Source of the DNA: Notospermus geniculatus | Lineage: Eukaryota > Nemertea > Pilidiophora > Heteronemertea > Lineidae | Reading direction: 5' to 3' | DNA: 64,000 nucleotides | Assembly (NCBI GenBank): GCA_002633025.1 | Contig: NMRB01001339.1 | Location: 66,649 to 130,648, forward strand | In this document: positions 28,886-40,671 of the stretch, in pieces | How positions within the stretch are numbered: position 1 is the first letter of the stretch | Layout: each line of letters begins with the position of its first letter | Position numbers and translations under genes: made by a program | Notes under the pieces: generated by a model | Seen by the model: only the letters and a program-made list of their open reading frames with translations | Database searches by the model: none | What the model was told of the DNA's origin: nothing

Positions 28886-29705
28886 GGTATCTTGCAGCTA
28901 AGCGACGTAACGGACGAAAATTACTTATGCGGCGACGTATAGTACGATATTCTCCAACGAAATGTCTCCATACTACAGTCTTACACTATTAATGCCCCTA
29001 CCGCCAATCTACCCCACGCTTGGAGAATGATTTTCGTCACCACGCCTTCGGCATAATGTAATAAGGTCTGTCAGTCTATTGGCCAAGATCTAATTCATGC
29101 ACGTCACATGTTTTGTGACCATTGTCAGCGTATGTAGATTGTATTCATGTGTTTGCTGCATCATCAAAACGCCTGAGAGAAGAGTAATACGGCCAATGAC
29201 ACAGCCTGAAAAAGACGCCATCAGAAATGCCTGGCACATTCACCGGAATAATTACCATCGCGTCCTTGCGCATGTCCGAGGAGACTTGCCTGCCCAGATA
29301 TTGCAAGATACTTATGATGGCCGCACTGATGAAGCACTTCGTCGCAGAATAAGAGATTTTGTGCGGAGGGAATTAATTGAGCAGAATTTTGAAACTTCCT
29401 GATATTGCAACTTTTGTTTCATGAGTATCGATTTTTGCCAAGCTACATATGCCGATCCAAAACAAACATCATTTCTTAATTCGTCACACGGGGGTGCGCA
29501 AAGCATGACGGTTGATGCCTGTCGACAAGACTATTTGCCTTCCCTATGTAATAATGGGGTCTCAAACGAATGGTTTCGCCCACCTTGTTGGTCATTACAG
29601 GAGCGATCGCCTGGACAGCCAATCGTGTGGGAAAGGGGCGGGTAATTTATTATAAGTCACCGTTTCGTCCGTTACGTCCGTTCCGTCGGTTAGCTGCAAG
29701 ATACC
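28886..29705 (+). mobile_element. 820-bp TIR element NN carrying a short ORF
   Basis: Ends GGTATCTTGCAGCTAA and the inverse, flanked by TA at 28884-28885 and 29706-29707. The arms continue as CGACG and AACGGACG words. Unlike most elements here the body is not palindromic and holds a protein-like frame. Confidence 0.75.
29097..29402 (+). CDS. Small ORF inside element NN, unknown protein
   Basis: The last ~68 residues (from MTQPEKDAIRNAWHIH) are strongly charged with amphipathic helices, including DEALRRRIRDFVRRELIEQN, and look like real protein. The N-terminal 30 residues look random, so the true start may be the inner Met at about residue 34, or the frame may be a terminal exon. No transposase motif is visible. 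It may be a remnant of the element's own protein or captured host sequence. I do not recognise the family. Confidence 0.3.
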   Translation: MHVTCFVTIVSVCRLYSCVCCIIKTPERRVIRPMTQPEKDAIRNAWHIHRNNYHRVLAHVRGDLPAQILQDTYDGRTDEALRRRIRDFVRRELIEQNFETS

Positions 29706-29707
29706 TA

Positions 29708-29896
29708 GTAGAACTCAGATGAGCTGCTCTTCAGCGCTACAATCTGAGCATTTCCGACCGATACCCATTTATACACCTGGGTGGAGAGAGGCCAGTGAGG
29801 CAAAGAGACTTGCCCAAAGTCTCACGCCCAGTGCGATTCGAACCCGGGACCCTCTGGCCGCTAGTCGGAGGCCCGAACCACTACACCGCCGTAGGT
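29708..29896 (-). mobile_element. tRNA-derived SINE1, copy b
   Basis: Minus-strand copy with an A-box-like TGTAGTGGTTCGGG and a B-box GGGTTCGAATCGC, better preserved than copy a. Its 3' end abuts the right end of NN. Confidence 0.75.
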
Positions 29897-30169
29897 ACAC
29901 ATACAACATGAGAACACTAAACTCATTCCGAGTTGTACGGTTCCGTATGTTGGGTACTGCGGGCCCACAGGAAATGGGCTTAAAAGTGGACAAGGAATTT
30001 ACCCATTGCCATGGATACGGTGTAGGCCTACCTATTTCTTTTTTTAAAGTGATGAGAGCTACATCTCCGGTATTTTGCAGTCGTGTGGTATAGCAAGCAA
30101 TTCAGCCTATTACGCAGAATCAGGAATTTTGTCTCGTGGTACGACACCTGATTTGTCGACCATGAATTC

Positions 30170-30182
30170 NNNNNNNNNNNNN
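30170..30182. other. Assembly gap (13 N) before a poly-C run
   Basis: The gap is followed by about 13 C. Confidence 0.9.
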
Positions 30183-30195
30183 CCCCCCCCCCCCC

Positions 30196-31590
30196 AACCT
30201 TTTGGAAATTATCATTGCGTTATCGTAACACTGAAACCAGCTCCGACTCAAAATCACAGCGGATACAACGCCAAACTTTCGCATTCATTTACCGTACATA
30301 CATGTATAGCCATTTTTGGTAGCACGTTTCGTGGCTATTTGACGTAGAGTTCAAATTTTGTCTTATAATGTAGCCTACATGTATCTTGGTGTACAGCAAA
30401 TTTCGGCCCCATCGGACGTCAAATATGGTCGCCAAGCAGCCATCTTGGAAAATGGACTTTGACCCAAAAAGATTTGATTATATCAGTACATTGCACCTTC
30501 ACCATTCGGTTTGCTGTGCTTAGTAGCGTGTAATTCACATAACGATCGTGGTATACTAGTAAACGGAACCACAACCTAGTATACCACAACAGCGAACGAT
30601 GAAGGCCAACTTACTGAGGGATACACTTTATGTGTATGTCTCTCACTGCCTGAATTTTGGCTTTACGTAATAGGCACGAGCTTCAACTTTTTTTCTGGTG
30701 AAGGGGTACATGAACCTGTCAACTTGATGATTTGAATTCCATTTCTGAGGATAACAGAGCGATTTTCAGGACAATTTGTGCTCCATGTCCAAATGTACGT
30801 CAGCCTATTCAAATGTACACAGATGACCCTGCGCTCACATCGTTCGTGGGGTTCTCATAATTCAGTCCTTTTGTATAATAAGACTAGTCGGAATTCAACA
30901 AAATTTAGAGTGAACGTGCAGAAGGGTCTCTCCTATCATATGGAAGAGTCAAAATGCAAATCTGTTGAGGTTTAAAGGGATATTGTGCACATTTACATGT
31001 ATAAAATGCTAAATTTGTAAGTTGAACCTTTATGGTTGATTCCTTTATGATACTAGTAAACGGATAGCTGACCATGGCCCATATAGCTTCTGCCTCTGTC
31101 TCTGCTGTTTAACTGATCGCACTGCAAATCTTCTGCAAATTGTGTGCGAACCCATTAACATTGTTCTTGGTCACACGGGAGCAGATTCGGATGGTGAAAA
31201 AAACGAGCCTGACAAATTTCAGTGGATGCTGAAAGGATACAGTCCGCCCGATCTGCGTGCATCCTGTTAGGAAATATCAGATGGTGGTCTGGCCTAGTGC
31301 CATCCTGAATTCACCATTAGAAGATACGGTTATAGTTATTTTTGTAGTTATGAGCTTACATACACGAAGCATTGTTTATAGATAAAGTATCTTTTGAATG
31401 TACAGTCTTAATCAAAAGTAAAGGCCACCCGAAGAAAGTGGGTGCCATTTTGTTTCATGCAGGTTATTGGAAACCTCGTGGACACCGTTTAAGACCAAAA
31501 ATAGGGGGCTATATTGGAGGTGAATGAGATTACTTGAAATAAACTTTTGAAGTACCTATGTATCCATTATGTGTGATTTTTTTCCACTAC
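30196..31590. other. Gene-free stretch
   Basis: No credible exon. A TTTAAAGGGATATTG word near 30972 resembles a T2/Kolobok end without a partner. Confidence 0.35.
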
Positions 31591-32287
31591 ACTGTACCTA
31601 TTCAGTTATAACGACACTGCATTAAATGTTCGTAGATGAACGGACCGCCATTTTCACCACGACTGAGTTAATCCTAATGATATTCATTTTTCGGGTCGGG
31701 GATTATTTTAAGTGTGATCATACTTTGCACCAAGTGAGATTGATTACTACAGACACCAAACTTGACGCTAGGTGGCGATATGTGCAATGACGTCAATCAT
31801 ATCGCCACTAGTGACGGTGGTAGGTTTCCATCTTGAAAAGTAGTGCGCGCGCGGAAGGAACAGAAGAAATTCTTCTGATGAAGAAATTCTTCTGTTTGTG
31901 AAGCGGTCACCCCATCACTCGTTTTCTACGCTTATAGATCGTTGAAGACAGGTGTATAAAGGTATAGAGTGATACAAGCAACGGTTGAGTAGATGTAAAG
32001 TAATAATAAAGTTATTCTGTTTCATTTTCGACAAGATAAATACTGTTTTCTGCAAATAATACCATTTTGAAAAAGAAGTTCTCATCACGTGATAGACTAG
32101 CCCTCCGACGATGACGTCAGGATTTCAAGATGGCGATTTAGTTTCGATGGCAGTGTTAAAATTTTCGTCCAATTATCAAAAAATTTCAACGCTGTCGTGG
32201 AGTATGTACAGACACATGATGAAAAAAAAGGCGGTCCACTGATCTGCGAATGTTAATGAACTGTCGCTATAACTGACTAGGTACAGT
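31591..32287. mobile_element. TIR element GG, copy 1
   Basis: Ends ACTGTACCTATTCAGTTATA and the inverse, continuing through GGACCGCC. The region from about 31890 onward recurs at 35553-35830. No protein coding. Confidence 0.65.
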
Positions 32288-32325
32288 ATCTTATTAAGTA
32301 CCCTGAATTACATCGATTTGTACAC

Positions 32326-32350
32326 TACATGTACATGTACATGTATATGT
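32326..32350. repeat. ACATGT microsatellite
   Basis: A short (TACATG)n tract; another lies at about 32764-32790. Confidence 0.7.
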
Positions 32351-32596
32351 AACAAAGGAGCGATAAAAAATTTATCATAAAAATTTCAAACTTTTGTCAA
32401 AATGTGTTTCATTTTCAAGATGTCCAAATCCTTTAATCATGCAGATGAAGCGAAAAATACATGTATCAGTCAAATAATTATACTTTGAAATACTCGAAAA
32501 CTATGGATGGACATATACTTCTGATTAAGGGTGTACATACACTCCGATAGAATAGCACTTGTGGTTATTATGTTGTGGAGTTGATGTGAGGGGGAA

Positions 32597-32737
32597 ATGT
32601 TTATGGGGAGGCCAATTGGACGGAAACTACTGACTGAAGGACGGACAGAAGTAGCATTTCATAGATTCGCCGCATTCGCAATATCGCTGTTAGTTTACAT
32701 GAGCGGATTAAATGCGATGCCTATGTACCTGACACAG
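32597..32737 (+). CDS. Possible first exon with signal or membrane segment
   Basis: 47 codons ending in phase 0 at a strong donor, CAG|GTTAGT. The frame starts basic (GRPIGRKLLTEGRTEV) and then has a hydrophobic stretch, FAAFAISLLVYMSG, like a signal peptide or signal anchor. The upstream frame is closed. It may join phase-0 exons at 47037 and 48157, but those are more than 14 kb away and the link is not proved. The family is unknown. Confidence 0.25.
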
Positions 32738-33028
32738 GTTAGTACTTTACCTGCACCGTTTTTTTCATGTACATGTACATGTACATATGTATAAGTACGT
32801 GTAACCGCTTTTGTAACTATGCATGTGTATAGTACATGTATTTGCCAGACTGAGCTTACTTGCCCCCAAGCGCGTTCCTACCAAAATGATATTTACCGTA
32901 CAATTTCCACCGGCAAGTGTTCAGAAGATCACGAGTTACGAATTGTACATGTATATTTTCAAAACTTTAGCTTTGCACCCTAAATGACAACAAATTTACG
33001 TCATTGGGTGCAAATAAAGAGAAAAAAG

Positions 33029-33294
33029 CAGTGGCGGATCTAAGGGGGGGGCGTGCCCGGCGCACGCCCCCCCCCCCCGTTCAGCCGCCGAGCAGCAAAA
33101 ATTTTCGAAGCCATATAATCAGACCCCTAATTTTCAGTAAAATGAAAGTTCAATTTGGCCTGCCCAGGTGCCAGGAAATCGCGTTTCCGGCACTTTTACC
33201 CCCAAAATTTCGTAGCTTCGCGCCTTCGGCGCTCAGGGAATGGGGTTTGCCCATCCCACGCCCCCCCGTTCGGCAACTCCTGGATCCGCCACTG
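33029..33294. mobile_element. MITE with CAGTGGCGGATC ends (hAT-like)
   Basis: 266 bp bounded by CAGTGGCGGATC and GATCCGCCACTG, with G- and C-runs just inside. CAG-start ends of this type are widespread in hAT elements. The flanks are A-rich and no clean 8-bp TSD can be read. Confidence 0.75.
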
Positions 33295-33362
33295 AAAAGG
33301 GAAACGTTAAGCTGGTGGCGGCGTATTGAATTGTCTTTTTCCGTCGCAGTGCACCGACAAAA

Positions 33363-33853
33363 TGGTGAGGTTTCGCAAACCTGACGGAACACGAAGTACA
33401 TGTACCAAATACGAAATTCTTTACTCCATGATCTCATGTTTAGGAGATGGTTGGTACAACACAATGTCCCTGCTGCCAGTGCGTCATTTGTCATATTATA
33501 GATCGATTGCACGCCGTTTCCGATCTTTTTCGATCACCGTTGTCAACGCCAACAATGATTCCCGATCTCCGTTCGGGCATTGTTGTGCGTCATTGGAGAA
33601 CGAAGTTTCGCGCATGCGCTCGGGCTGGGTCCGAAAGCTACGTCTCAGCTACGTAGTGGAAACGAAAGATAATTTTCAAAGTTTAAATAATATACACGGC
33701 AACTCTATCGGCCTTGCATCATACGCTAAAAGACGCTCTTGCAGCTGGCGATATTGTGGTACCGCCATCTCCATAAATGCATTAGGTCATTGAAATGAAC
33801 TCCAATTTCGTATTGCGTACTTCGTCTTTCGTTAGGTTTGCGAAAAGTCACTA
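33363..33853. mobile_element. Foldback element C, copy b
   Basis: Both C ends are present. The central part (about 33485-33650) is replaced by unrelated sequence, including an imperfect palindrome around CAACAATG. Confidence 0.65.
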
Positions 33854-33985
33854 ATATAAAAGCCTGTCGTTAGATGGCGCGTCGGGCTACACTGTACCGA
33901 AAAAAATATTGAAGTCCTGTGAAATGACAGTATAGTACAGTGTATCAACAGTAGCCCGCTAATGTTCCTGTTAAAGCCTCACAGT

Positions 33986-34113
33986 ATTGAATTTTACGAC
34001 ATTTTCAAAGTGTTAGGACTGTGCAGACAGAGGTCTCACAGCCTCGTGAAGGTCCCCAAAATGCTTGCCTGATATGTATTTCAAAGAATCAAAACCTAGT
34101 TTTCACCACACAA
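33986..34113 (+). repeat. Dispersed repeat ZZ, copy 1
   Basis: About 130 bp shared with 62949-63084 (AGGTCTCA...GAAGGTCCCCAAAATGC). Nature unknown; part of a longer element is likely. Confidence 0.65.
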
Positions 34114-34731
34114 TGAAAAAAACTGCAGGCAGAGTTCTAATGCATTCAGATAGAGTTTTTATAGTACATTTTACACTACACTAACGTCGGAGGACGTAAG
34201 CAATTTCTGAATTCAATACAATGTGGCTTTAAAATTATTATAGAAACTACCTTTAAAATACAGAAGCTCCGTCACTTTACAAAAGTACTTGTAGTTTACA
34301 GAAATATTTGTTTGGCTAGAGATTTTTTGAGTATTTATGAATTACAGCACAATTCTGTAAAATATTTTCTGTAAAATATTCTGTTTTTTTCTGACAGTGT
34401 AGGTCTGCCACCGCCTTCAGAATAAAATCCGACAGGCTATACGTCGGTCAGAGCACTTGGAATGGACTTCTATTTCTAACATTAGCGAGAGTAGACAGTA
34501 CCCCCTACCACCTCCAGGAGTGTGTACTCTATCGTGTCAAAGCCAACAGCGGGTGATAACCGCGTGCTGCGCTAATCCGATAACTAGTGAAAGTTGTGAA
34601 AAGTAATTAGATTAAACCTAATCAAATTCAATTTGTGAAGTCTCTCTGTGTGTCTACACCTCATTGTTTTATTTCTGTTGAACGAAGAGGCTGACTATAG
34701 CAAGACAGTTCGTGTCTCTGGGGCTCGATAA
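34114..34731. other. Gene-free stretch
   Basis: No exon or repeat boundary recognised. Confidence 0.4.
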
Positions 34732-34806
34732 TGAGGTTTCGCAAATAGGGAGGTTTCGCAAATCTGACGAAATACGAAGTACGAAATACGAAATTGGACT
34801 TCATTT
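34732..34806 (+). mobile_element. Element C end fragment
   Basis: A duplicated C terminus (GAGGTTTCGCAAAT, then GGGAGGTTTCGCAAAT) followed by TACGAAGTACGAAATACG, then lost. Confidence 0.6.
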
Positions 34807-34869
34807 TATTACGTAAGTATTATTATTACGTAAGTCGAAGGCCTACGTCTATGACACACATAAATCATA

Positions 34870-35163
34870 GAGTGGTGTATTGCAAATCAGAAGGTCGACG
34901 GTTCGAATTCCATCTAAATGATTATAATTTTTTTCTTTGAGCAGTGTAAGAGGTATCCGAAGATGTTGACAGCTCTGTTGCCCGAAGACAAATAAGGTGG
35001 CGCCCTCCTGGCCTCGTTGGGTCTATCATGTTCTGAGCCTTCGTCTGAGGTGTTTGCAGGGCGTTTGCAATTCTCTTGCTCGTCGCATGGGGCTTTTTGT
35101 TCATGCAGTTCAGCTTTAGCTCTAAAGTTCACTTTAAGCTTTCGTATTTTGCCCTGCAAACAA
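34870..35163 (+). mobile_element. SINE3, plus-strand copy
   Basis: The head has an A-box-like GAGTGGTGTATTGC and a B-box GGTTCGAATTCC, then a T-run and a body shared with 13370-13660 in reverse. The tail ends GCCCTGCAAACAATAG, just before a C element. Confidence 0.65.
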
Positions 35164-35166
35164 TAG

Positions 35167-35548
35167 AGAGGTTTCGCAAATCTACGAAACACGAAGTACG
35201 AAATACGAAATTGGACTTCATTTCCATGACGTAATGTATTTCAGGAGATGGTTGGTACCACAGATATCGCCTGCTGCAAGAGCGTCTTTTAGCGTATGAC
35301 GTAAGACTAATCGTGTTGTGGTCTATATTAAACTTTGAAATTTATTTTTCTTTTCAACCTCGTAGCGCTACGAAGTGGAAATTTAAAAATTCAAGATGCA
35401 CCATAACTCTCTCTGTCTCACATGACATGCTAAAAGACGCACTGGCAGCAGGGACATCTGTGGTAGCAACCATCTCCAGAAATACGTCAGGTCCCGGAAA
35501 TGAAGTTGGATTTCGTATTTCGTACTTCGTGTTTCGCCAGATTTGCGA
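35167..35548. mobile_element. Foldback element C, copy d
   Basis: Nearly full length (about 380 bp), both arms present, so it is a good reference for the family. Confidence 0.75.
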
Positions 35549-35552
35549 ATAA

Positions 35553-35860
35553 AGCGGTTACCCATCACGTCGTTTTCTACGCTAATATTGATCTATTGTA
35601 GATAGGTGTACAAAGGTATACATCGGTAGAGTAAATATATAAAGTAATAATAAAGTTATTCTGTTTCATTTTCGACAAGATAAATATTGTTTTCTGCAAA
35701 TAATAACATTTTGAAAAAGAAATTCGCGTCACTTGAAAGACCAACAAGATAGCGGCCCCACCGACGATGACGTCAAGATTTTCAAGATGGCGATCTAGCG
35801 TCGATGGCAGTGTTAAAATTTCGTCCAATTGCGACTAGATCGCTTGCGATATCGCCGCTA
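35553..35860 (+). repeat. Element GG, partial copy 2
   Basis: Matches about 31900-32170 (TAATAAAGTTATTCTGTTTC and neighbours). It starts exactly at the edge of C copy d. Confidence 0.65.
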
Positions 35861-37223
35861 GCGCTGCTGGCTTTACAATCGAGATTTTACGTTAGCTTTC
35901 ATCCTGAATCCGTTGTCATTGATCTTCTGCCCATAAAAAGACAGGTGTAACTTAATCACAAAACATTTAACGCGTCATAGTTGATTCTTGTAATGGCACG
36001 TTTTGTTGGGGTTTGAGAGGTGTTTGCAGAGCTATAACAAATAATGCCAGTGCAACTATCTTTTGAATAATTTAGTGATATTACGGTCTGAACCTCGGTA
36101 TTACCATGCAATGACTTTTTGTGACATTGACGGATTTCAGTTACCGGTGAAGCATGATTCACCCCAACTTCAACATGGCAAAGTGCCAGGCCTGTGCAAC
36201 AGACACCATAAAGTGAACGCAAACCCCAGTACATGCATCTTGGCTACCAAGGGTTGTGACATCGCTCCGCCCTCCGACTACGCTCGCACAAACCCTTGGC
36301 ATCTTTCGCAGTCGTCACCTGTATTTCACAGGCTGTTCTGTTACCACCCCACCGTCCAAATATGCATTTGGTACTTCCACATTTAGTCTGTTTATTTCAA
36401 ATAGATATGTCATTGTATAGTGTTTATTGACTTTCTTATCATTACGGAATTGCTACTTATCCTTATTTTTAACGATTAACTGGAATAAATCCCCTATACC
36501 AGGAAATCCCCCGTACGACTGATCGATGGAAGAGCTAATGAAATTCACGGCTTGGCAAGTACCTACCCGGTACACGTGGGCTGACAATATTAGCGCCGAC
36601 TGGTACAATTCACTTGCTGCTTCCCATTTTTGTACACACGAGTACATTGTTTCCATCAATAAAAGTATTCCTTGCCTGTCGTTGCAGCGGATTCAAGCTT
36701 TGAATCCGGAAAATTAGGCCTTGAAATCGCGAAACGCTCGCTGTCATTCTGTAGCATTCGCCATGTTGTTTTCTGTTACCTCGCTCCCAGTTGCTACGCA
36801 AGTAGATTGTCCTACTGAAGAGTTCAGTTGGTATCATGCCAAAACCTGAAGGCGAGGTTAACGGGCAAATCTCAGGCGGGCTCTGATTGGCACATTGATT
36901 TCCCGATGTGGGTCAATACAGAAATTCATGCGAAAGCTTCCAGGGGTAGTGGCGTAGTCTTTATGACGTAGCCAATACACGTGGAGTTCCAGGATGCAGT
37001 ACATGTATTTACCAGTTGACTGACTGAGCACAACCTTGGATTTGCTATAGGCTCATGGAAAGTAAACCAATTTACCCTAACATCATTATTAGGTAACTGC
37101 GACATGGATTATTTACCACTGACATGTGCACATTTCCAAGCTTGGCACTCTGCCCATGTTGAAGTTGGGCCTTGACTGTCCTTTACAGAAAAGGGTCTGG
37201 AGCTCTAAACCACTGGACTCAAT
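35861..37223. other. Gene-free stretch
   Basis: No supported exon; the open frames at 36063-36386 and 36526-36717 lack splice context and codon bias. Confidence 0.35.
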
Positions 37224-37418
37224 AGGGAGCACCGGTCACGCAGGCCACACGAGAATATACGCGTTGGTTTGAACTGACAGTACACAGATGCCACCTATTA
37301 TTCATGACGATTCAAGGTGTGATTGGCCGTGCTTGGTGAACCGTATCTCTCGAACAATGAGCCTCTGTAGGTGTCACGTCTGCTCCATAAGTGATCACGT
37401 GGCTACTTGGCGCTCCCC
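37224..37418. mobile_element. Element HH, copy 2, AT target
   Basis: 195 bp, opposite in orientation to 21338-21542, flanked by AT at 37222-37223 and 37419-37420. Both copies hold an AGGTGGCAT-type word. Confidence 0.75.
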
Positions 37419-37489
37419 ATTGGGATATCTTGGTGTCTTCTTTCTTCTGGAAAGATGCTCCATCCATTGCTGTGAACAGTTTTGGGATC

Positions 37490-37601
37490 AGGGGCCTGTT
37501 TCAAAAAGTGACTTAAAGCTAATGTTACCTTTAACCAAATGGAGAATGCATTGAAATTGATGGTACCATTAGCTTAAAGTCACTTTATGAAATAGGCCCC
37601 T
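37490..37601. mobile_element. Short foldback MITE H, copy 3
   Basis: GGGGCCTGTTTCAAAAAGTG to its inverse, same length class as the other two copies. Confidence 0.75.
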
Positions 37602-38399
37602 GGTTGATCAGATCAAATCGACATTTCCAAAAGCAGGCACGTGCATTTTGATGACCAGCTAATGGGATGATAGAATTTTTTAGCGTCCTTACGTGCGACT
37701 CTAAAACGAGAATCCAAATAATTATCCGAGAATTACGACCCCGGTTGATCCTGATACCAGAAGGATAAAACGCACCGTGAACATCTTATAAAGAAAATAG
37801 AACCATTATCAGAAGATCATTTCCGAGCTCTGAGCTGCAAAAAATATCTCGCTTGAAATCTCTTCCCTTCGGCCAGAAAAAGTGGAGTTTTTCAGTATGT
37901 ATTGTCATCCACCTCATGTCCTTCTGTTTACACGATATAACTAAAGCTGTTTTTCAAGAGCTTTTAAAATGATCTGCATTTTTCCCATAAAAGCGCCATT
38001 TTTTCGTGCTCTCATCGTTAATATAGCCAACATAGGCCTACATGTACATGTGCATGTATATGTGACGTGGTCTCGGGAAATCGTCGGATGTCGCGTTTGA
38101 GGAAAGCGTCAATGGCCTTGGTGAACCCGCACATTTCAATAGCTGAAATATACTACGTTACAGGTAAACAGTAGCAGATCAATGCACATGCAATCTGACA
38201 GCCCTTGTTGATCATTCAGCGACATCCGACGGGTTTTCCTCGGCACACATATTTGCTGATATCATGGCGAGATTGATATACATGTACAAGTTTGATAATA
38301 CGAAATAAGTCGGAACCTGGTGAAGGTAGAAGCCTAAATCCTTCACCTATACCTACATGTAGGTTATCGAGCATGACCATTCAGATTACACAATGGGAG
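37602..38399. other. Gene-free stretch
   Basis: No exon recognised. An ACATGTACATGTGCATGT tract lies near 38041. Confidence 0.4.
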
Positions 38400-38565
38400 A
38401 GGCCAAGGTCAAGGTCAAGGTCAAAAAGTTATAAAAAGGCAAATCTGCGCAGAATGTCAGGAGAAAATAGTTAGATGCCTGTATTAACCATCTCCTTTTG
38501 GTTTAATCAAGAGTGCCTGTTCCAATTAGGCAATACATCTCAAGGTCAGAGGTCAAGGTCACTGT
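38400..38565 (+). repeat. Clustered AAGGTCA half-sites
   Basis: Three tandem AAGGTC units at about 38402-38424 and a TCAAGGTCA/GGTCAAGGTCA pair at about 38540-38563. These match the extended half-site bound by NR5A/ERR-type nuclear receptors. The tandem form may equally be a simple repeat. Confidence 0.4.
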
Positions 38566-38697
38566 CTCAAGACCGGAAACCATTGACATCGCTCCGATGT
38601 CCTTTTCTTGTTCAACAAAGAATAGGTGGTTTTATCAACATGGTAATATACCCACTTCGATTTTAATCTGATTATTCTTAGCGTTAAAGCAAATGGC

Positions 38698-39075
38698 TCG
38701 CAGGGTTTGTTGTGGCGCCATGACCGTTGGTCCTCGGTATCAAGCACCATTTTGAGAAAAAGGCAAATAAAGGATTTTAGTTTAATGGGAAATGCATTAG
38801 ACAGCCAAACTTTGGAGGCGTATTCTGCAAAATCTTCCGCTTTCAATTCAAAATCAATGTGAATTGCACAAAAATGTACATTTTGACCGACTAAATTTGA
38901 AAATGTCATTAACCCATTTTAACAAATTTTTAATGGAACCTCGTCCCCAGTGTTTACGTTCGCATATGTGCACAGGTTTTGCATATGGCTGTAGCACGGC
39001 TTTGCCTGGAGGCGAGATTCACTCTCTATGGGAGGTACCACCAAAAATGTAAACAAACCCCGCGAGCCATTTGCT
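38698..39075. mobile_element. MITE EE, copy 2, TTAA target
   Basis: Ends AGCAAATGGCTCG and the inverse, with TTAA at 38694-38697 and 39076-39079. Opposite in orientation to copy 1. Confidence 0.75.
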
Positions 39076-39719
39076 TTAAAAACCCCTCATGATATACAAA
39101 CGACGCTTGCATCAATAATATACAAGCAGAAACAAGCATGGAACAAAGCAAAACCAAACGTAAATTCTGGTCAGACACTAAAGTTATTGCCCTAAACTTC
39201 CGACAGTAAAAAACGCAATTAGAAAATTGCGTCGGATGGGATACGGTAATTGTTGACACTATTCGAGCCTGACATGCTTGATTCCGTGAGTAACGGTGGG
39301 CGAATCCCCATTATAGCATTACGGCACTTTAATGCGCATGTATCTCTAGGTGCCATTAGGGATGATTATTCATTGATGAGCCCAGGTGTCATTCCAGGAA
39401 TTTATCTATAAAACGGAAGATAAACTACGAGATTATTGAGGTCTATATTGCACTTGATTGGATTACTTGCAAACCGAGAGAATTTTTAAAAGAATTTTTA
39501 AAATATGAAAGGTAATATCAAAAGTGAAAGTTGCGTGTACATGTATATAAGGCTACCCAAAAACGTAATAGTTTCTTGTCGCCTTGCTTAGCCGAGTTGT
39601 TATCACCTCCGCTCAGGTGTGAAAGGAATCCAAGTCCCCCTGGAATCAAAGTCCGGTCTCATTGTTCAGCGAGGCACTAGAACATGTGGCTAGAGAGACC
39701 ATGACCATTCGAAAATAAC
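39076..39719. other. Gene-free stretch
   Basis: Nothing coding. Text near 39590-39660 looks like a worn tRNA-related repeat but cannot be confirmed. Confidence 0.3.
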
Positions 39720-40140
39720 CTTACAGTAGCCGGGCTATTGTTTGGCGGATCTGCATTCCTAGGACGCTGATTCCTGTCACACCTGTCCCGGGTTCGAATC
39801 CAACCCGGGCAATATAGAGTTTTCGCAAAGCCCACGAAACGCCAACGCGAACGTCTATCCTTTTGTTCTGTGCTCTCCTCGTGCCATCGAACAATGGGTT
39901 TGGCGTTCGCGTTGGCGTTTCGGGGCTTTGCGAAAACTCCCTATTACGGGATTTCATTCCCGGCTCTTCACGTCCGTCCCATGAAAGAGTGTAAGCCGTG
40001 GTGCCTTGTGCCTTTGCAAGGGCAAGTAAAAGACCCCCATCCAAGTGAGGAACATGAGTAGCTTGAGATGGCCTCTTCCATGCTTACCAGGGCCAATAAT
40101 GCTATGGCTTTGGCCCTGACGCAAAAATCAAATAAAATAC
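39720..40140 (+). mobile_element. SINE2, copy a, interrupted by MITE E
   Basis: B-box GGTTCGAATCCAACC at about 39791, then a conserved body (GGATTTCATTCCCGGCTCTT, CAAGTGAGGAACATGAGTAG) and a CCCTGACGCAAAAATC tail. The second copy is at 52160-52725. The A-box is weak. Confidence 0.7.
39817..39941. mobile_element. MITE E nested in SINE2 (TA target)
   Basis: 125 bp with ends GAGTTTTCGCAAAGCC and a GGCTTTGCGAAAACTCCC inverse. The uninterrupted SINE2 copy shows the pre-insertion site. TA flanks both ends. Confidence 0.8.
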
Positions 40141-40378
40141 AATACCTTGCTTTCGAATTTTGGGCTATCTCCAATATTTGGCACCACTATTTGTTTTTGC
40201 TTTTTAAGTTTTTCATTGCAATGGATTTGCAAAGTGTAGTAGAGCAAGCGAGTTTTTCATGACTTTGAGAAATGGACTCCGATCCCAAGGTTTCGGGATA
40301 TCGGATATTTTCAAATTAATTATTCAGGGAATGTTTTATCCAAAGAACGAGAAAGCAAAAAAATTGACACACAAAATG
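40141..40378. other. Gene-free spacer
   Basis: Nothing recognised. Confidence 0.4.
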
Positions 40379-40612
40379 ATAAATATCAAGAAGTCAACTT
40401 CCAGAAACTTACCAATTTTCGACCCCAACTGGGGTCTTCCTCAGGCACTTTTCAGTTGGAGAAACCAGAAAAGACTCAAGGGAATTCCAGGGAATCAAGG
40501 GAATTCCTCAAGGGAATTTCTGGTCTCTCCAACTGAAAAGTGCCTGAGGAAGACCCCGATTGGGGTCGAAAATTCGCAAGTTTCTGGAAGTTGACTTCTT
40601 GATATTTATCAG
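40379..40612. repeat. Inverted pair of repeat J
   Basis: Two J copies head to head, each ending AAGTCAACTTCCAGAAAC, with CAAGGGAATTCC repeats between them. Each arm has its own GACCCC/GGGGTC hairpin. Confidence 0.7.
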
Positions 40613-40671
40613 GGAATATTTTAGGAAGATTTCTAGTAAAAGACTTCCCCGTTATCTCGGCTGGAAACGAT

